Source of the DNA: WTFV01 sp965203525
GTDB taxonomy: Bacteria; Acidobacteriota; Vicinamibacteria; Vicinamibacterales; UBA8438
Reading direction: 5' to 3'
Assembly (NCBI GenBank): GCA_965203525.1
Contig: OZ241898.1
Coordinates: 2,232,001-2,296,000 of the forward strand
DNA length: 64,000 bases
A model generated the notes under the pieces. The model made no database searches. It was not told where the DNA came from and saw only the letters and a program-made list of their open reading frames with translations. The first letter of the stretch is position 1. Each line of letters opens with the position of its first letter. A program made the translations under genes and the position numbers. Of the stretch, positions 51,536 through 60,014 are shown in pieces.

Positions 51536-51740
51536 GCCTTACTCCTCCCACTTGCCTGTCGCCGCGCCGGACGACGAAGTCCCGCCGGTCGCGGTAGAGC
51601 GGCGCGCGGTTGAGCACGTAGTCTCGCGGCAGGTGACCGCCTCGCGCCACGGCGCGTCGGCAATCAGTTCCATCCTCTCCATGCGTGCCTTGTGTCTTCG
51701 TCGTCCCGCGCGAATTGCTTCAGGGTATCACAGGGTCAGA

Positions 51741-53366
51741 CTACCGAGGAACCAGCCGGCGGACGACCCCGTCGTGCTTGTTGAGCAGGAAGATCCGGCC
51801 GCCGGGTCCGGCGTCGATGCGCAGGTCGGCGCGGGTGGCCGGCGTCCGCCCCTGGCGGGCGTTCTTCTCGCGGATCAGGCGCAGCAGCGTCTTCGTCTCG
51901 CCCCGGTCGTCGAACAGGACGCGGCGCATCGCGTCCTGGCCGCCGGCGGGCAGGTCGTCGGCGGAAAAGGCGAAGACCTCGCCGCTGGGACCGTCCCCGA
52001 ACAGCACCCGGCCGGCGAGCCGCGGGACGGCGTCGCCCCGGTAGACCACCAGACCGGTGGCCATGGAGCTGGGCTGGAAGAGCGGATCGCGCTGGCCGTA
52101 CTCCACCACCGGATACGTCAGGCCGGCTTCGCCGCGCGGGTCGGCCAGGCTGACGGCGCGGCGGCCGAGGAACCGGAAGCTCCCCTCCCAGAGGTTCCAG
52201 CCGAGGTTGCCGCCGCGCGGAACGAGGCTGATCTCTTCGACGATGTTCTGGCCGATGTCGGCGACGAACAGGTTGCCGTTCCGCTCGTCCCAGGCGAACC
52301 GCTGCGGATTCCGGACCCCGTAGGCGTAGATCTCGCCGAGCGTGCCGGCGGCGCCGTCGCCCGCGAACGGATTGTCGGCGGGGATGCCGTACCGCCCGTT
52401 GGCGCTGTTCGAGCCGAGCGGATCGATGCGCAGGATCTTGCCCAGGATCGAGCCGAGGTCCTGGGCGAGGCCGAGCGGGTCGCCGCCGCTGCCGCCATCC
52501 GCCGATCCGACGTAGAGGAGGCCGAAGTCGGGGTCGCCGGGCGCCGCGAGCGGATTGAAGCCGAGCTGCCCGCCGTTGTGGTTGCGGAACGGCTGCTCCA
52601 CGCGCAGCAGTTCGCGCGGCGGGCCGCCGTCGTAGACCGCGGCGGCCGGGTCCGCGGCGGTCCACTCCAGCAGGACCGTGTCGTGCGCGTCGGCGCCGCC
52701 GCCCGGCACGAAGTCCGCCGGCGGCGCCGTGTCGCTCGTGTCGGTCCAGGTGTAGAGCTTGCCGAAGCCCGGCGCGCCGGGCGCGCCGAACCGCGGGTGG
52801 AGCGCGAAGCTCTGAAACCCGCGCTCGCGGCGGGACGCCTCCACGTGGAGTCCCCAGCGCGGATCGGTGAGGTCGAGATACCGCGTCACCGTCCCGCCGT
52901 CGTAGCTGACGGCGTAGACCAGACCGCGCATGTCGTTGACGAACAGCCGCCGCGTGCCCGGCTCGTCGACCAGCCGCATCATCCGCGGCGGCGCGCCGTC
53001 GACGAACGGCAGCGCCGCGAACTCGACGACGCCGACCGTGACGACCCCGTCGGCCGCCGGAATGGGGTCCGGGAACGGGTCGTCGGTGGTCTGGCCTGCG
53101 GCCGCCGCGGCCGCCGTCACCGCTGCCGCCGCGCCGAGAGACACCCACGCGCGGCGAACCGCGGACGACCATCGCCGCCGCAACCCCGCCGCCGAACGCC
53201 CCGCGCGGTTCCTCGACTGGCCGTCGGGACGGGACGACCAGAGTGCCGCCGAGCGCCCGCCGCGCGACCGCCCCGCACGGAGGGGCGGGCAGCGGCTTCC
53301 GCTCGGCGCACGCTGGCGCACGCCGCCGCCGGGAACGCACTCCACAACGCCGGAAACGCGCTCCAT
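51741..53366 (-). CDS. Exported PQQ-dependent sugar (glucose/sorbosone) dehydrogenase
   Basis: The protein is 541 aa from the ATG at 53366. After a long basic N-terminus comes an export signal ('RRAWVSLGAAAAVTAAAAAA'). The mature six-bladed propeller of the GSDH family shows 'GFQSFALHPRFG', 'GKLYTWTDTSD', 'HNGGQLGFNPLAAPGDPDFG', 'LLYVGSADGG', 'ILGKILRIDPLGS', 'EIYAYGVRNPQRFAWDERNG', 'LFVADIGQNIVEEISLV' and 'NLGWNLWEG', including the His and Asp positions that bind PQQ and substrate in this family. It probably oxidises a sugar or sugar aldehyde. It starts 31 bp after the stop of the MBL gene on the same strand, suggesting an operon. The basic stretch of 70 residues before the signal core is unusual. 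Confidence 0.85.
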   Translation of the reverse strand: MERVSGVVECVPGGGVRQRAPSGSRCPPLRAGRSRGGRSAALWSSRPDGQSRNRAGRSAAGLRRRWSSAVRRAWVSLGAAAAVTAAAAAAGQTTDDPFPDPIPAADGVVTVGVVEFAALPFVDGAPPRMMRLVDEPGTRRLFVNDMRGLVYAVSYDGGTVTRYLDLTDPRWGLHVEASRRERGFQSFALHPRFGAPGAPGFGKLYTWTDTSDTAPPADFVPGGGADAHDTVLLEWTAADPAAAVYDGGPPRELLRVEQPFRNHNGGQLGFNPLAAPGDPDFGLLYVGSADGGSGGDPLGLAQDLGSILGKILRIDPLGSNSANGRYGIPADNPFAGDGAAGTLGEIYAYGVRNPQRFAWDERNGNLFVADIGQNIVEEISLVPRGGNLGWNLWEGSFRFLGRRAVSLADPRGEAGLTYPVVEYGQRDPLFQPSSMATGLVVYRGDAVPRLAGRVLFGDGPSGEVFAFSADDLPAGGQDAMRRVLFDDRGETKTLLRLIREKNARQGRTPATRADLRIDAGPGGRIFLLNKHDGVVRRLVPR

Positions 53367-53397
53367 GGGTAAATCCCCGCTCGGAATCAATCGCCGG

Positions 53398-54324
53398 CTA
53401 CCGCCCCTCGTAGACGTACTGCACGGTGGTCCGCAGGCTCCGCTCCGGCGCCGCGAAGCCGCTGTACTCGTCGGGCACGCGGTAGGCGGCGACCACCTCG
53501 TCCACCGACCGGCCGGCGGCCTTCCCGTTCCGCGCCTTGCTCGCCACGTCGTTGTAGAACCCGCTGAAGTCGACGAACTCGGCCCAGGCGACCGGCGTCG
53601 GGTTGTGGCCCGGAATCACCGTGTCGACGTCCGGGATGCCGGCGACCGCCTTCCGCAGCGTCGCGCCGAACTCGGTGGCGCTGCCGTTGCCGTTGGCGAC
53701 GTCGATGAACGGCAGGCCCTTGCGCTGGAACATGTCGCCGGTGTGCAGGGTGCGCGCCGCCTTGAAGACGACGAAGGTGTCGCCGTCGGTGTGCCCGCGG
53801 CCGAAGTGGTAGAGGTCGATCTGATCCGGCCCGGCGAACAGCGACATCCGGTCGGAGTACGTGGTCCGCGGCAGGTACTTCGCGTTCGCGCCCTTGAACG
53901 CGTCGCAGTTGGTCACCGGCTCGCAGGTCTCCCGCGCCATCTGCGCGCGGGTGTTCTCGTGCACCACGAACTCGACCGTGTCCGGCAGCTCCGTGTTGCC
54001 GCCGCTGTGGTCGAAGTGGGTGTGCGTGTTGATGACGGTGGTGATCGGCTTGTCGGTGAGCTCTGCCACGTGGGCGATGATGTCCTGCCCGTAGCCGTTG
54101 ATCTTCGTGTCCACGAGCGCCACGCCGTCCGCCATGACGAAGATCGCCGTGTTGCCGCCGCCGCCCATCCCCTGCACGGTCGAGGCGTTGGCCAGCATGT
54201 ACAGGTTGTCGGCGACGGGCTGGACCTCCAGGTCCACGCGATCCTGCTGCTGCGCCTCGTAGGTCGCGGCCGTCGCCAGGACGCCGGCCAGCGTCAGGAT
54301 TCCCAGGCACGCGCTGCGTCTCAT
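53398..54324 (-). CDS. Exported metallo-beta-lactamase-fold hydrolase
   Basis: This 308-aa protein has a short signal peptide ('CLGILTLAGVLATAATYEAQ'); the ATG has GGGGAGGTGGAG upstream. The zinc site motif is HTHFDH (His101, His103, Asp105, His106), with later ligands in 'GRGHTDGDTFV', 'LHTGDMF' and 'VIPGHNP'. This is the layout of the MBL subgroup near class B beta-lactamase-like and SoxH/quinoprotein-relay proteins; true beta-lactamase activity cannot be assumed. MBL proteins of this kind are often found next to PQQ genes, as here with the sugar dehydrogenase downstream, and a role in handling its product is possible. Confidence 0.85.
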   Translation of the reverse strand: MRRSACLGILTLAGVLATAATYEAQQQDRVDLEVQPVADNLYMLANASTVQGMGGGGNTAIFVMADGVALVDTKINGYGQDIIAHVAELTDKPITTVINTHTHFDHSGGNTELPDTVEFVVHENTRAQMARETCEPVTNCDAFKGANAKYLPRTTYSDRMSLFAGPDQIDLYHFGRGHTDGDTFVVFKAARTLHTGDMFQRKGLPFIDVANGNGSATEFGATLRKAVAGIPDVDTVIPGHNPTPVAWAEFVDFSGFYNDVASKARNGKAAGRSVDEVVAAYRVPDEYSGFAAPERSLRTTVQYVYEGR

Positions 54325-54611
54325 CTCCACCTCCCCGCCGCCGGATGCGGCGCACGGCGCAACTATACCGGCGCGGCCGGGAACGGGCCAGCGGCCGGCT
54401 TCAACTCCCGCGCGCGTGTCCACCCGGACCGGTGAAAGCGTGCGGCGGAGCGGCGGCCTCCGTACCCGCGCGCGTCGCGCCCGGCGCCATCGGGACGAGA
54501 AACCGGCCGGCCGGCGCTTCCATACCCGCGCGTGTCGCGCCTCTCGCGGGGGTAGAATCGCATCGCCGGCTGCGCCCGCGCCACGCCGCGCTCCACGGGA
54601 GAGCTTCCAGC
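54325..54611. promoter_or_regulatory. Divergent intergenic region with triple short repeat and TAGAAT box
   Basis: This separates the minus-strand MBL/dehydrogenase operon from the plus-strand amidohydrolase. Three imperfect units with '.cccgcgcg.gt.cgcgcc' occur near 54405, 54469 and 54525. A -10-like TAGAAT (54553-54558, in 'ggggtagaatcgcat') faces the amidohydrolase and matches the boxes before the PQQ gene at 33834 and 33905. Confidence 0.5.
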
Positions 54612-56228
54612 ATGCGCCGAGAGCGACTGACGACGACACGCCTGCGACGGTTCCTTCTTCTCCTGCCGCTGGTCCTGTCCGCGGCGCCGCTCGCCGCCCA
54701 GGACCCGGAACGGTTCGACCTGCTCATCCGCGGCGGACGGGTGGTCGACGGCACGGGGAATCCGTGGCTGCGCGCCGACGTCGCGGTGCGCGGCGACCGC
54801 ATCGCGCGCATCGGCCACCTGCCGGACGCGGACGCGGACCGCATCCTCGACGCCGGGGGGCTGGTGGTGGCGCCCGGGTTCGTCGATCCGCACACGCACG
54901 CGGTGCGCGGCATCTTCGACGTGCCGACGGCGGACAACTACCTGCTGCAGGGCGTCACGACGCTGACCGAGGGGAACGACGGCAGCTCGCCCTGGCCGAT
55001 CGGCGAGCACCTGGCGCGCATCGCGGACGCCGGCGTCAGTCCGAACTGGGCGGTCTTCGCCGGCCAGGGGACGATCCGCCGCACGGTCATGGGCAGCGAC
55101 GACCGCGAACCGACGCGGGACGAGCTGGACCGCATGCGGGCGCTCGTCGCCGAGGCGATGGAAGAAGGCGCCTTCGGGCTGTCCACCGGCCTGTTCTACG
55201 TCCCCGGCAGCTTCACCGCGGCCGAGGAGGTCATCGCGCTCTCCGCGGTGGCGGCGGGCTACGGCGGCATCTACATCTCGCACATGCGCGACGAGGCGCT
55301 CGGACTGCTCGACTCGGTGCGCGAGACGATACGGATCGGCGCGGAGGCCGGCATCCCGGTGCAGATCACCCACCACAAGGCGCTCGGCCGCGGCGCGTGG
55401 GGCCGCAGCGCCGACAGCCTCGCCCTGGTGGACGCGGCGCGGGCGCGCGGGATCGACGTCACCATCGATCAGTATCCGTACACCGCCTCGCAGACCTCGA
55501 TCACCGCCGTGGTCCCGCAGTGGGCGCAGGCGGGCGGGACGCAGGCGCTGATCGCGCGGCTGCGGGACCCGGAGACCCGCCGGCGCATCCGGGAGGAGAT
55601 CGTCCACCGCATCGAGCACGACCGCGGCGGCGGCGACCCGGCGAACGTCGTCATCGGCCTGTGCGCGTGGGACCGGTCGCTGGAGGGGAAGAGCCTTGCC
55701 GCCATCCTCGCCGGGCGCGGCGTCGAGGCGACGTTGGCGCACGCCGCCGACCTGGTCATGGAGATCGTCGAGAACGGCGGCGCGCGGGCGATCTACCACG
55801 CGATGGACGAGGGGGACGTCGAGCGCATCATGCGGCACCCGGCCACCGCCGTCGGTTCGGACGGCGGCGTGTCGGTCTTCGGCGCCGGCGTGCCGCACCC
55901 GCGCGAGTACGGGACGTTCGCCCGGGTCCTGGGCCGCTACGTGCGGGAGCGCGGCGTGCTGACGCTGGAGGAGGCGGTCCGCAAGATGAGCGGGGCCACC
56001 GCCGCGCGGCTCGGCCTGCAGGACCGCGGCCTGCTGCGGGAGGGGTTCTTCGCCGACGTCGCCGTCTTCGACCCCGGCCGCATCATCGACCGCGCGACCT
56101 TCGAGGATCCGCATCGGTACGCCGACGGCGTCGAGTACGTGCTGGTCAACGGCGTCCTCGTCGTGGACGGCGGCGCACACACCGGCGCGCGGCCGGGCCG
56201 GGTGCTCCACGGACCCGGACGGCGCTGA
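54612..56228 (+). CDS. Exported N-acyl-D-amino-acid deacylase-type amidohydrolase
   Basis: This 538-aa protein has a signal peptide ('FLLLLPLVLSAAPLAAQ'); GGAGAG lies eight bases before the ATG. The amidohydrolase fold is shown by 'FDLLIRGGRVVDGTGNPWLR', the first metal motif 'PGFVDPHTH' (His94, His96), 'TLTEGNDGSS', 'GIYISHMRDEA', 'VQITHHKALG', 'DVTIDQYPYTASQTS' and 'VGSDGGVSVF' with the catalytic Asp, and the closing 'LREGFFADVAVFDPGRIIDR'. This pattern is the D-aminoacylase branch (NagA/AtzA superfamily) that removes the acyl group from N-acyl-D-amino acids. Exported members may act on peptidoglycan or D-amino acid derivatives. The end of the gene is duplicated just downstream. Confidence 0.85.
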   Translation: MRRERLTTTRLRRFLLLLPLVLSAAPLAAQDPERFDLLIRGGRVVDGTGNPWLRADVAVRGDRIARIGHLPDADADRILDAGGLVVAPGFVDPHTHAVRGIFDVPTADNYLLQGVTTLTEGNDGSSPWPIGEHLARIADAGVSPNWAVFAGQGTIRRTVMGSDDREPTRDELDRMRALVAEAMEEGAFGLSTGLFYVPGSFTAAEEVIALSAVAAGYGGIYISHMRDEALGLLDSVRETIRIGAEAGIPVQITHHKALGRGAWGRSADSLALVDAARARGIDVTIDQYPYTASQTSITAVVPQWAQAGGTQALIARLRDPETRRRIREEIVHRIEHDRGGGDPANVVIGLCAWDRSLEGKSLAAILAGRGVEATLAHAADLVMEIVENGGARAIYHAMDEGDVERIMRHPATAVGSDGGVSVFGAGVPHPREYGTFARVLGRYVRERGVLTLEEAVRKMSGATAARLGLQDRGLLREGFFADVAVFDPGRIIDRATFEDPHRYADGVEYVLVNGVLVVDGGAHTGARPGRVLHGPGRR

Positions 56229-56310
56229 CACGCCAAGGGCGCCGGCCGCGCCGCGCCGGTCGGGAGCGCCGGCGGGCCGGGTGCTCCACGGGCCCGGACG
56301 GCGCTGACAC
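56185..56310. repeat. Direct repeat of the 3' end of the amidohydrolase gene
   Basis: A 39-bp segment 'gggccgggtgctccacggac' with 'ccggacggcgctgacac' occurs at about 56194 and again at about 56276, period about 82 bp. The first copy includes the stop codon of the amidohydrolase; the second is a spare copy after it. Confidence 0.7.
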
Positions 56311-56377
56311 GGCCGGGGACGGCTCCGATCCCGCCGCCCTCGCCTCCGCCCGCGGCAGTTACGGCCCGGCCGGTGGT

Positions 56378-57586
56378 TCACGCGCCGGCCGCCGCCGCAC
56401 CCGGACCGATCCGGAACGTCACCCGGACGAAACGATTGCGCTCGTCGCTGACGAGCACCGGATCCGTTCCGTTGAAACGCATCATGGCGTGGCGCATCGT
56501 CAACCAGCCCCGCCCGCGGCGCTCCATCAGTCCGCGGACGACCATGGCGTTCGCCATCATCTCGTTGCGCGAGCGCGGGGCGCCTCCCTTCCGCGCCTGC
56601 TCGACCGTCATGTGGTTCGGCAACGCACCCGGACTCGTGACCACGATGCGGTCGTCGAACACCTCCAGCAGGATCTGGGATCCGACGACGGCGTAGTCCC
56701 GGTGGATGACCGCGTTGACCAGCGCCTCGCGCAGGACGTGCTCCGGCAGCGGCGGCACGTCCCGGCGATAGAGTCCCTGGTAGATCTCCCGTCTGCCCAG
56801 GCTGCGGAACCATCCCATCGCGCGGTTCACCTGATCTTCCAGGCGTCCCTTCGCCTCGCCGGCGCTCAGCACGTCGGCCGCCTGGTCGACGCCGCCGTAC
56901 GCGGCGCATTGCACGAACAGGCTCAGCGTGGGGGAATATGCCTGCGGATCCCGTCCAAACACCATCAATCCGTACAACGTGGGGCGCAGCACGCCGCCCA
57001 ATTCGTCGACGATGCTGGCGTTCCGCAGGTCGTCCTCGCGCGCCGGCTGCGGCGCCTGCTCGGTGTCGAGCCCCTGCGAGCGCATGAAGGACCGGACGGC
57101 GGCGAAGTCGATGTCCTCGATGGAGGCCGACGGGACGACCTGCTTTTCCGTAAGGACGAACCCGAACGCGTTCAGCAGCTCTTGAAGCTCCGATGGAGAC
57201 GGCGCCACCGTCGATCGGCTGCGCCGAATCCAGAACCGGCCGTCCGACGCGAACGGTTCGTAGCCGCGCTGGTGGCGATGCACGTCGACCCAGTGCACCC
57301 ACCCGCCGCCGGTCTCGCATCGCCCGCACTGCGCGGTGATCGGCTTGCCGCAGCCGGTGTGCAGCAGGTTCGCCAACCGTTCCTGGACGGCATCGGGGCT
57401 TCCGGCGGCGCCGACAATCGTTCCGGCGTCGTCGACGCCGATCACCAACAACCCGCCGTCGCCGTTCGCGAACGCGCACAGCGTCCTGGCAATGGCGCGC
57501 AAGTCCCCGACACCGCGCTTGAATTCGGTGCGTGCGTCTTCCCCTGCATCAATCCGCCGCTGCACGCCAGGCCATTCCATCGCCAT
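56378..57586 (-). CDS. AlbA_2 (Schlafen-like) / HATPase putative transcriptional regulator
   Basis: The protein is 402 aa from the ATG at 57586; a TTG at 57595 is an alternative. The N-terminal domain has the AlbA_2/Schlafen signature 'ARTEFKRGVGDLRAIARTLC' followed by 'AFANGDGGLLVIGVDDAGTI'. The C-terminal part has the GHKL-type ATPase box 'LREALVNAVIHRDYAVVGSQ' and 'DDRIVVTSPGALPN', as in the HATPase_c_4 proteins often annotated as RecG-like transcriptional regulators. A CxxC..C cluster, 'CGKPITAQCGRCETG' (residues about 80-95), may bind zinc. It stands between unrelated genes with no partner. A role in regulation or stress/defence is usual for the family, but is not shown here. Confidence 0.8.
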   Translation of the reverse strand: MAMEWPGVQRRIDAGEDARTEFKRGVGDLRAIARTLCAFANGDGGLLVIGVDDAGTIVGAAGSPDAVQERLANLLHTGCGKPITAQCGRCETGGGWVHWVDVHRHQRGYEPFASDGRFWIRRSRSTVAPSPSELQELLNAFGFVLTEKQVVPSASIEDIDFAAVRSFMRSQGLDTEQAPQPAREDDLRNASIVDELGGVLRPTLYGLMVFGRDPQAYSPTLSLFVQCAAYGGVDQAADVLSAGEAKGRLEDQVNRAMGWFRSLGRREIYQGLYRRDVPPLPEHVLREALVNAVIHRDYAVVGSQILLEVFDDRIVVTSPGALPNHMTVEQARKGGAPRSRNEMMANAMVVRGLMERRGRGWLTMRHAMMRFNGTDPVLVSDERNRFVRVTFRIGPGAAAAGA

Positions 57587-57626
57587 CCGTACCAATCCCG
57601 ATCGCCCGGCGTGCTACCCTGCCTCC

Positions 57627-57998
57627 ATGAGCAACGACGCGAAGTGGATCATCGGGACGGTCGTCGTCCTCGCCGGCCTGCTGTCGGCGCAGATCAACAG
57701 CGGGCTCGCCGGCCTGAACCGGCGCATCGACGACGTCAGCCAGCGCATCGACGACGTCATCCGCCACTTCGACCAGCGCTTCGACGACATCAACCAGCGC
57801 TTCGACGACGTCAACCGGCGCTTCGACGACGTCAACCGGCGCTTCGACGACCTGAGCGGCCGCATGGATCGCATCGAGGCGCGCATGGACAGCCTGGACG
57901 AACGCCTGCGCGCCGTCGAAGTCGCCTTCGGGAAGATCGACCAGCGGCTGCTGACCCTCGAACGCGTCATCCTGCCGGGGCCGGAACCGCCGGAGTAG
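57627..57998 (+). CDS. Membrane-anchored heptad-repeat coiled-coil protein
   Basis: This 123-aa protein has an N-terminal membrane anchor 'WIIGTVVVLAGLLSAQINSG' followed by an almost pure coiled coil. It has seven-residue repeats of the form 'QRFDDIN', 'QRFDDVN', 'RRFDDVN', 'RRFDDLS', then 'RMDRIEARMDSLDERLRAVE' and a short Pro/Glu tail. It resembles the coiled-coil tails of the genes at 35976 and 39432 ('NRRIDDL') in motif but not in codon use, which is GC-rich here. It is divergent from the AlbA_2 gene, with 40 bp between the starts. Function is unknown; such proteins are common and hard to classify. Confidence 0.65.
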   Translation: MSNDAKWIIGTVVVLAGLLSAQINSGLAGLNRRIDDVSQRIDDVIRHFDQRFDDINQRFDDVNRRFDDVNRRFDDLSGRMDRIEARMDSLDERLRAVEVAFGKIDQRLLTLERVILPGPEPPE

Positions 57999-57999
57999 C

Positions 58000-58185
58000 A
58001 GTCACGTCAGTCCTGCTCCCGCGGCCGTTCGAGCCGCCACCGTCGGCGCGTGCGCGTCCGGCTCCACTTCGCGGAAGTCACGTCAGTCCTGCTCCCGCGG
58101 CCGTTCGAGCCGCCCCCCGGCAGCCGCGTTTCAGTTTGGACGCCCCCGAGTCACGTCAATCCTGCTCCCGCGGCCGTTCGAGCCG
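58000..58185. repeat. Triple repeat of the 3' end of the M20 hydrolase gene
   Basis: A 40-bp unit 'gtcacgtcagtcctgctccc' plus 'gcggccgttcgagccgcc' occurs near 58001, 58078 and 58151, period about 73-77 bp. The third copy is the true end of the minus-strand gene at 58156-59814; the other two lie downstream of it, between convergent genes. Confidence 0.75.
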
Positions 58186-59814
58186 CGGGTAGTCGACGCC
58201 GAGCTGCTCCAGGTACGTGTCGTAGCGGGCCGGATCGTAGTGCAGTTCCTCGAGCCGCGGCCGGAAGCGCTCCATGACGCCGCGGTTCAGCCAGATCGCC
58301 GGCTCGTCCTCCGGGCGCAGGAAGGTCCTGTACTGCCGGTCCCGGGTCTGCACGTTCTCGAAGTACTCGCGGGCCCGTTCCACGAGCGCAGGCTGCAGCA
58401 GGAAGTCGAGCAGGGTCAGAGCCTGCACCTTGGCGCCGGCCGCCGCCCCCTTGTGGGCGATGGGCGTGGCCATGGCGATCCCCTTGTTCCAGTTGTGGCC
58501 CGCGCCGCCGGCGATGTTGGACGGAAACCGCAGCGTGGCGGTCGGCGCCACCCACGAGACGTCGCCGATGTCGTCGGATCCGCCGCCGCGCCGCTCGTCG
58601 TCCGGAATGCGCTCGGCGCCGGCGAGGGTCTCCGGCGCCTCGGTCGGCAGGCCCCGCTCCTCGACCCCGAGCATCTTCTGGACGGCGCGCGCGAACCGCT
58701 GGTCGTCCTCCGACCAGTCGGGCATCCCGACCCGCCGGATGTTGGCGAACATCGTCTCGGCGATCACCCGGTTCATGTGCTGCGGCCAGGCCGCGCCGAG
58801 GACGCGCGACGTGACCGTGGTGCCGGTCATCTTCGCCGCGCCCTCGGCCATCGCGTCCCCGATCCGCCACATCCGCAGGATGTTGTCGTAGTCGCTCTCG
58901 CGGAAGAAGTACCAGACGCTGGCGGTCGGCGGCACCACGTTCGGCTGGTCTCCGCCGTCGGTGATGACGTAGTGCGAGCGCTGCTGTATGCGCAGGTGCT
59001 CGCGCCGGAAGTTCCAGCCGACGTTCATCAGCTCGACCGCGTCGAGGGCGCTGCGGCCGCTCCACGGGTCGGAGGCGCCGTGCGCCGACTCCCCTTCGAA
59101 GGTGTACTCCACCGACACCATCCCGTTGCCCCGGCTGTCGCCCCAGGCGGTGGTCAGCCCGCTGCTGACGTGGCTGTAGAGGACGAGGTCGACGTCGTCG
59201 AAGACGCCGGCCCGGACGAAGTGCGCCTTGCCGCCGAGCTGCTCCTCGGCGATGCCGGGCCAGATCACGAGCGTGCCCGCGAGCGCTTCGCGCTCCATGA
59301 TCGCCTTTACCGCCAGCGCCGCCGCGATGTTCACCGCCTGCCCGGCGTTGTGCCCCTCGCCGTGCCCCGGCGCTCCCTCGATCTGCGGCTGGCGGTACGC
59401 CACGCCGGGCGTCTGCGACGACTTCGGGATGCCGTCGACGTCGCTGCCGAGCGCGATCACCGGCCGCCCGGAACCCCACCGGGCCAGCCACCCGCTGGGG
59501 ATGCCCGCCGTCCCGAGCTCGATCTCGAAGCCCTCCCGTTCGAGGATCTCCGTGAGGTAGCGCTGGGTCTCGAACTCCTGGAAGCCGAGCTCGCCGAAGC
59601 TGAACTGGCTGTCGACCATCCGCTGGATGAAGACGCGGCGGCCGTCGACGGCGGCGAGCGCCTCGGCCTTGAGGCGCTCCAGCCGGCCGTCGGCCGCTTC
59701 CTGCGCCGCGGCGGCGGGACCCGGTTGCCCCGCGGAGACGCCGGCTCCGGCTAGGGTGGAGACGACGATCACGACGGCGGCGGCGACGATCGAACGCGAG
59801 AGCGGATAACGCAC
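58156..59814 (-). CDS. Exported M20-family amidohydrolase (AbgB/HipO-like)
   Basis: This 552-aa protein has a GTG start at 59814 with GAGGAGG seven bases upstream. It has a signal peptide ('SIVAAAVVIVVSTLAGAGVS', cleavage near 'AGQ'). M20 metal-site motifs are 'ALGSDVDGIP', 'GHGEGHNAGQAVNIAAALAV', 'GIAEEQLGGK' with the Glu-Glu pair, 'YSHVSSGL', and the C-terminal 'AGGAGHNWNKGIAMAT'. The insert domain 'EYTFEGESAHGASDPWSGRS' is the dimerisation/lid part. The closest layout is AbgB, the p-aminobenzoyl-glutamate hydrolase subunit, but substrates vary widely; export suggests an extracellular amide or peptide substrate. It lies 200 bp downstream of a PQQ dehydrogenase on the same strand. Confidence 0.85.
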   Translation of the reverse strand: MRYPLSRSIVAAAVVIVVSTLAGAGVSAGQPGPAAAAQEAADGRLERLKAEALAAVDGRRVFIQRMVDSQFSFGELGFQEFETQRYLTEILEREGFEIELGTAGIPSGWLARWGSGRPVIALGSDVDGIPKSSQTPGVAYRQPQIEGAPGHGEGHNAGQAVNIAAALAVKAIMEREALAGTLVIWPGIAEEQLGGKAHFVRAGVFDDVDLVLYSHVSSGLTTAWGDSRGNGMVSVEYTFEGESAHGASDPWSGRSALDAVELMNVGWNFRREHLRIQQRSHYVITDGGDQPNVVPPTASVWYFFRESDYDNILRMWRIGDAMAEGAAKMTGTTVTSRVLGAAWPQHMNRVIAETMFANIRRVGMPDWSEDDQRFARAVQKMLGVEERGLPTEAPETLAGAERIPDDERRGGGSDDIGDVSWVAPTATLRFPSNIAGGAGHNWNKGIAMATPIAHKGAAAGAKVQALTLLDFLLQPALVERAREYFENVQTRDRQYRTFLRPEDEPAIWLNRGVMERFRPRLEELHYDPARYDTYLEQLGVDYPRLERPREQD

Positions 59815-60014
59815 GATGGTCCTCCTCGATGCGCGTGCCGGCCGAAGAGCTCCTCGGCCGGGAGTCGGAAAACCGCTACCGGCGGCCGCGCCGAGCGTCC
59901 CGCCGCGCCCGCGGGACGAGAACGGCGCGGCGGCTACAGCGCCCTGCCCCCCCTGCCCCGCGCGCCGTCGCCAGCGGAATTGGGGACAAGAAGGGCGCGG
60001 CGGCGCCGCGGCGG

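Noticed and set aside
53398..54324. Acquired carbapenemase or other antibiotic-resistance beta-lactamase
   Set aside because: The protein has only the general MBL zinc motif, sits in an operon with a sugar dehydrogenase, and shows no mobile context.
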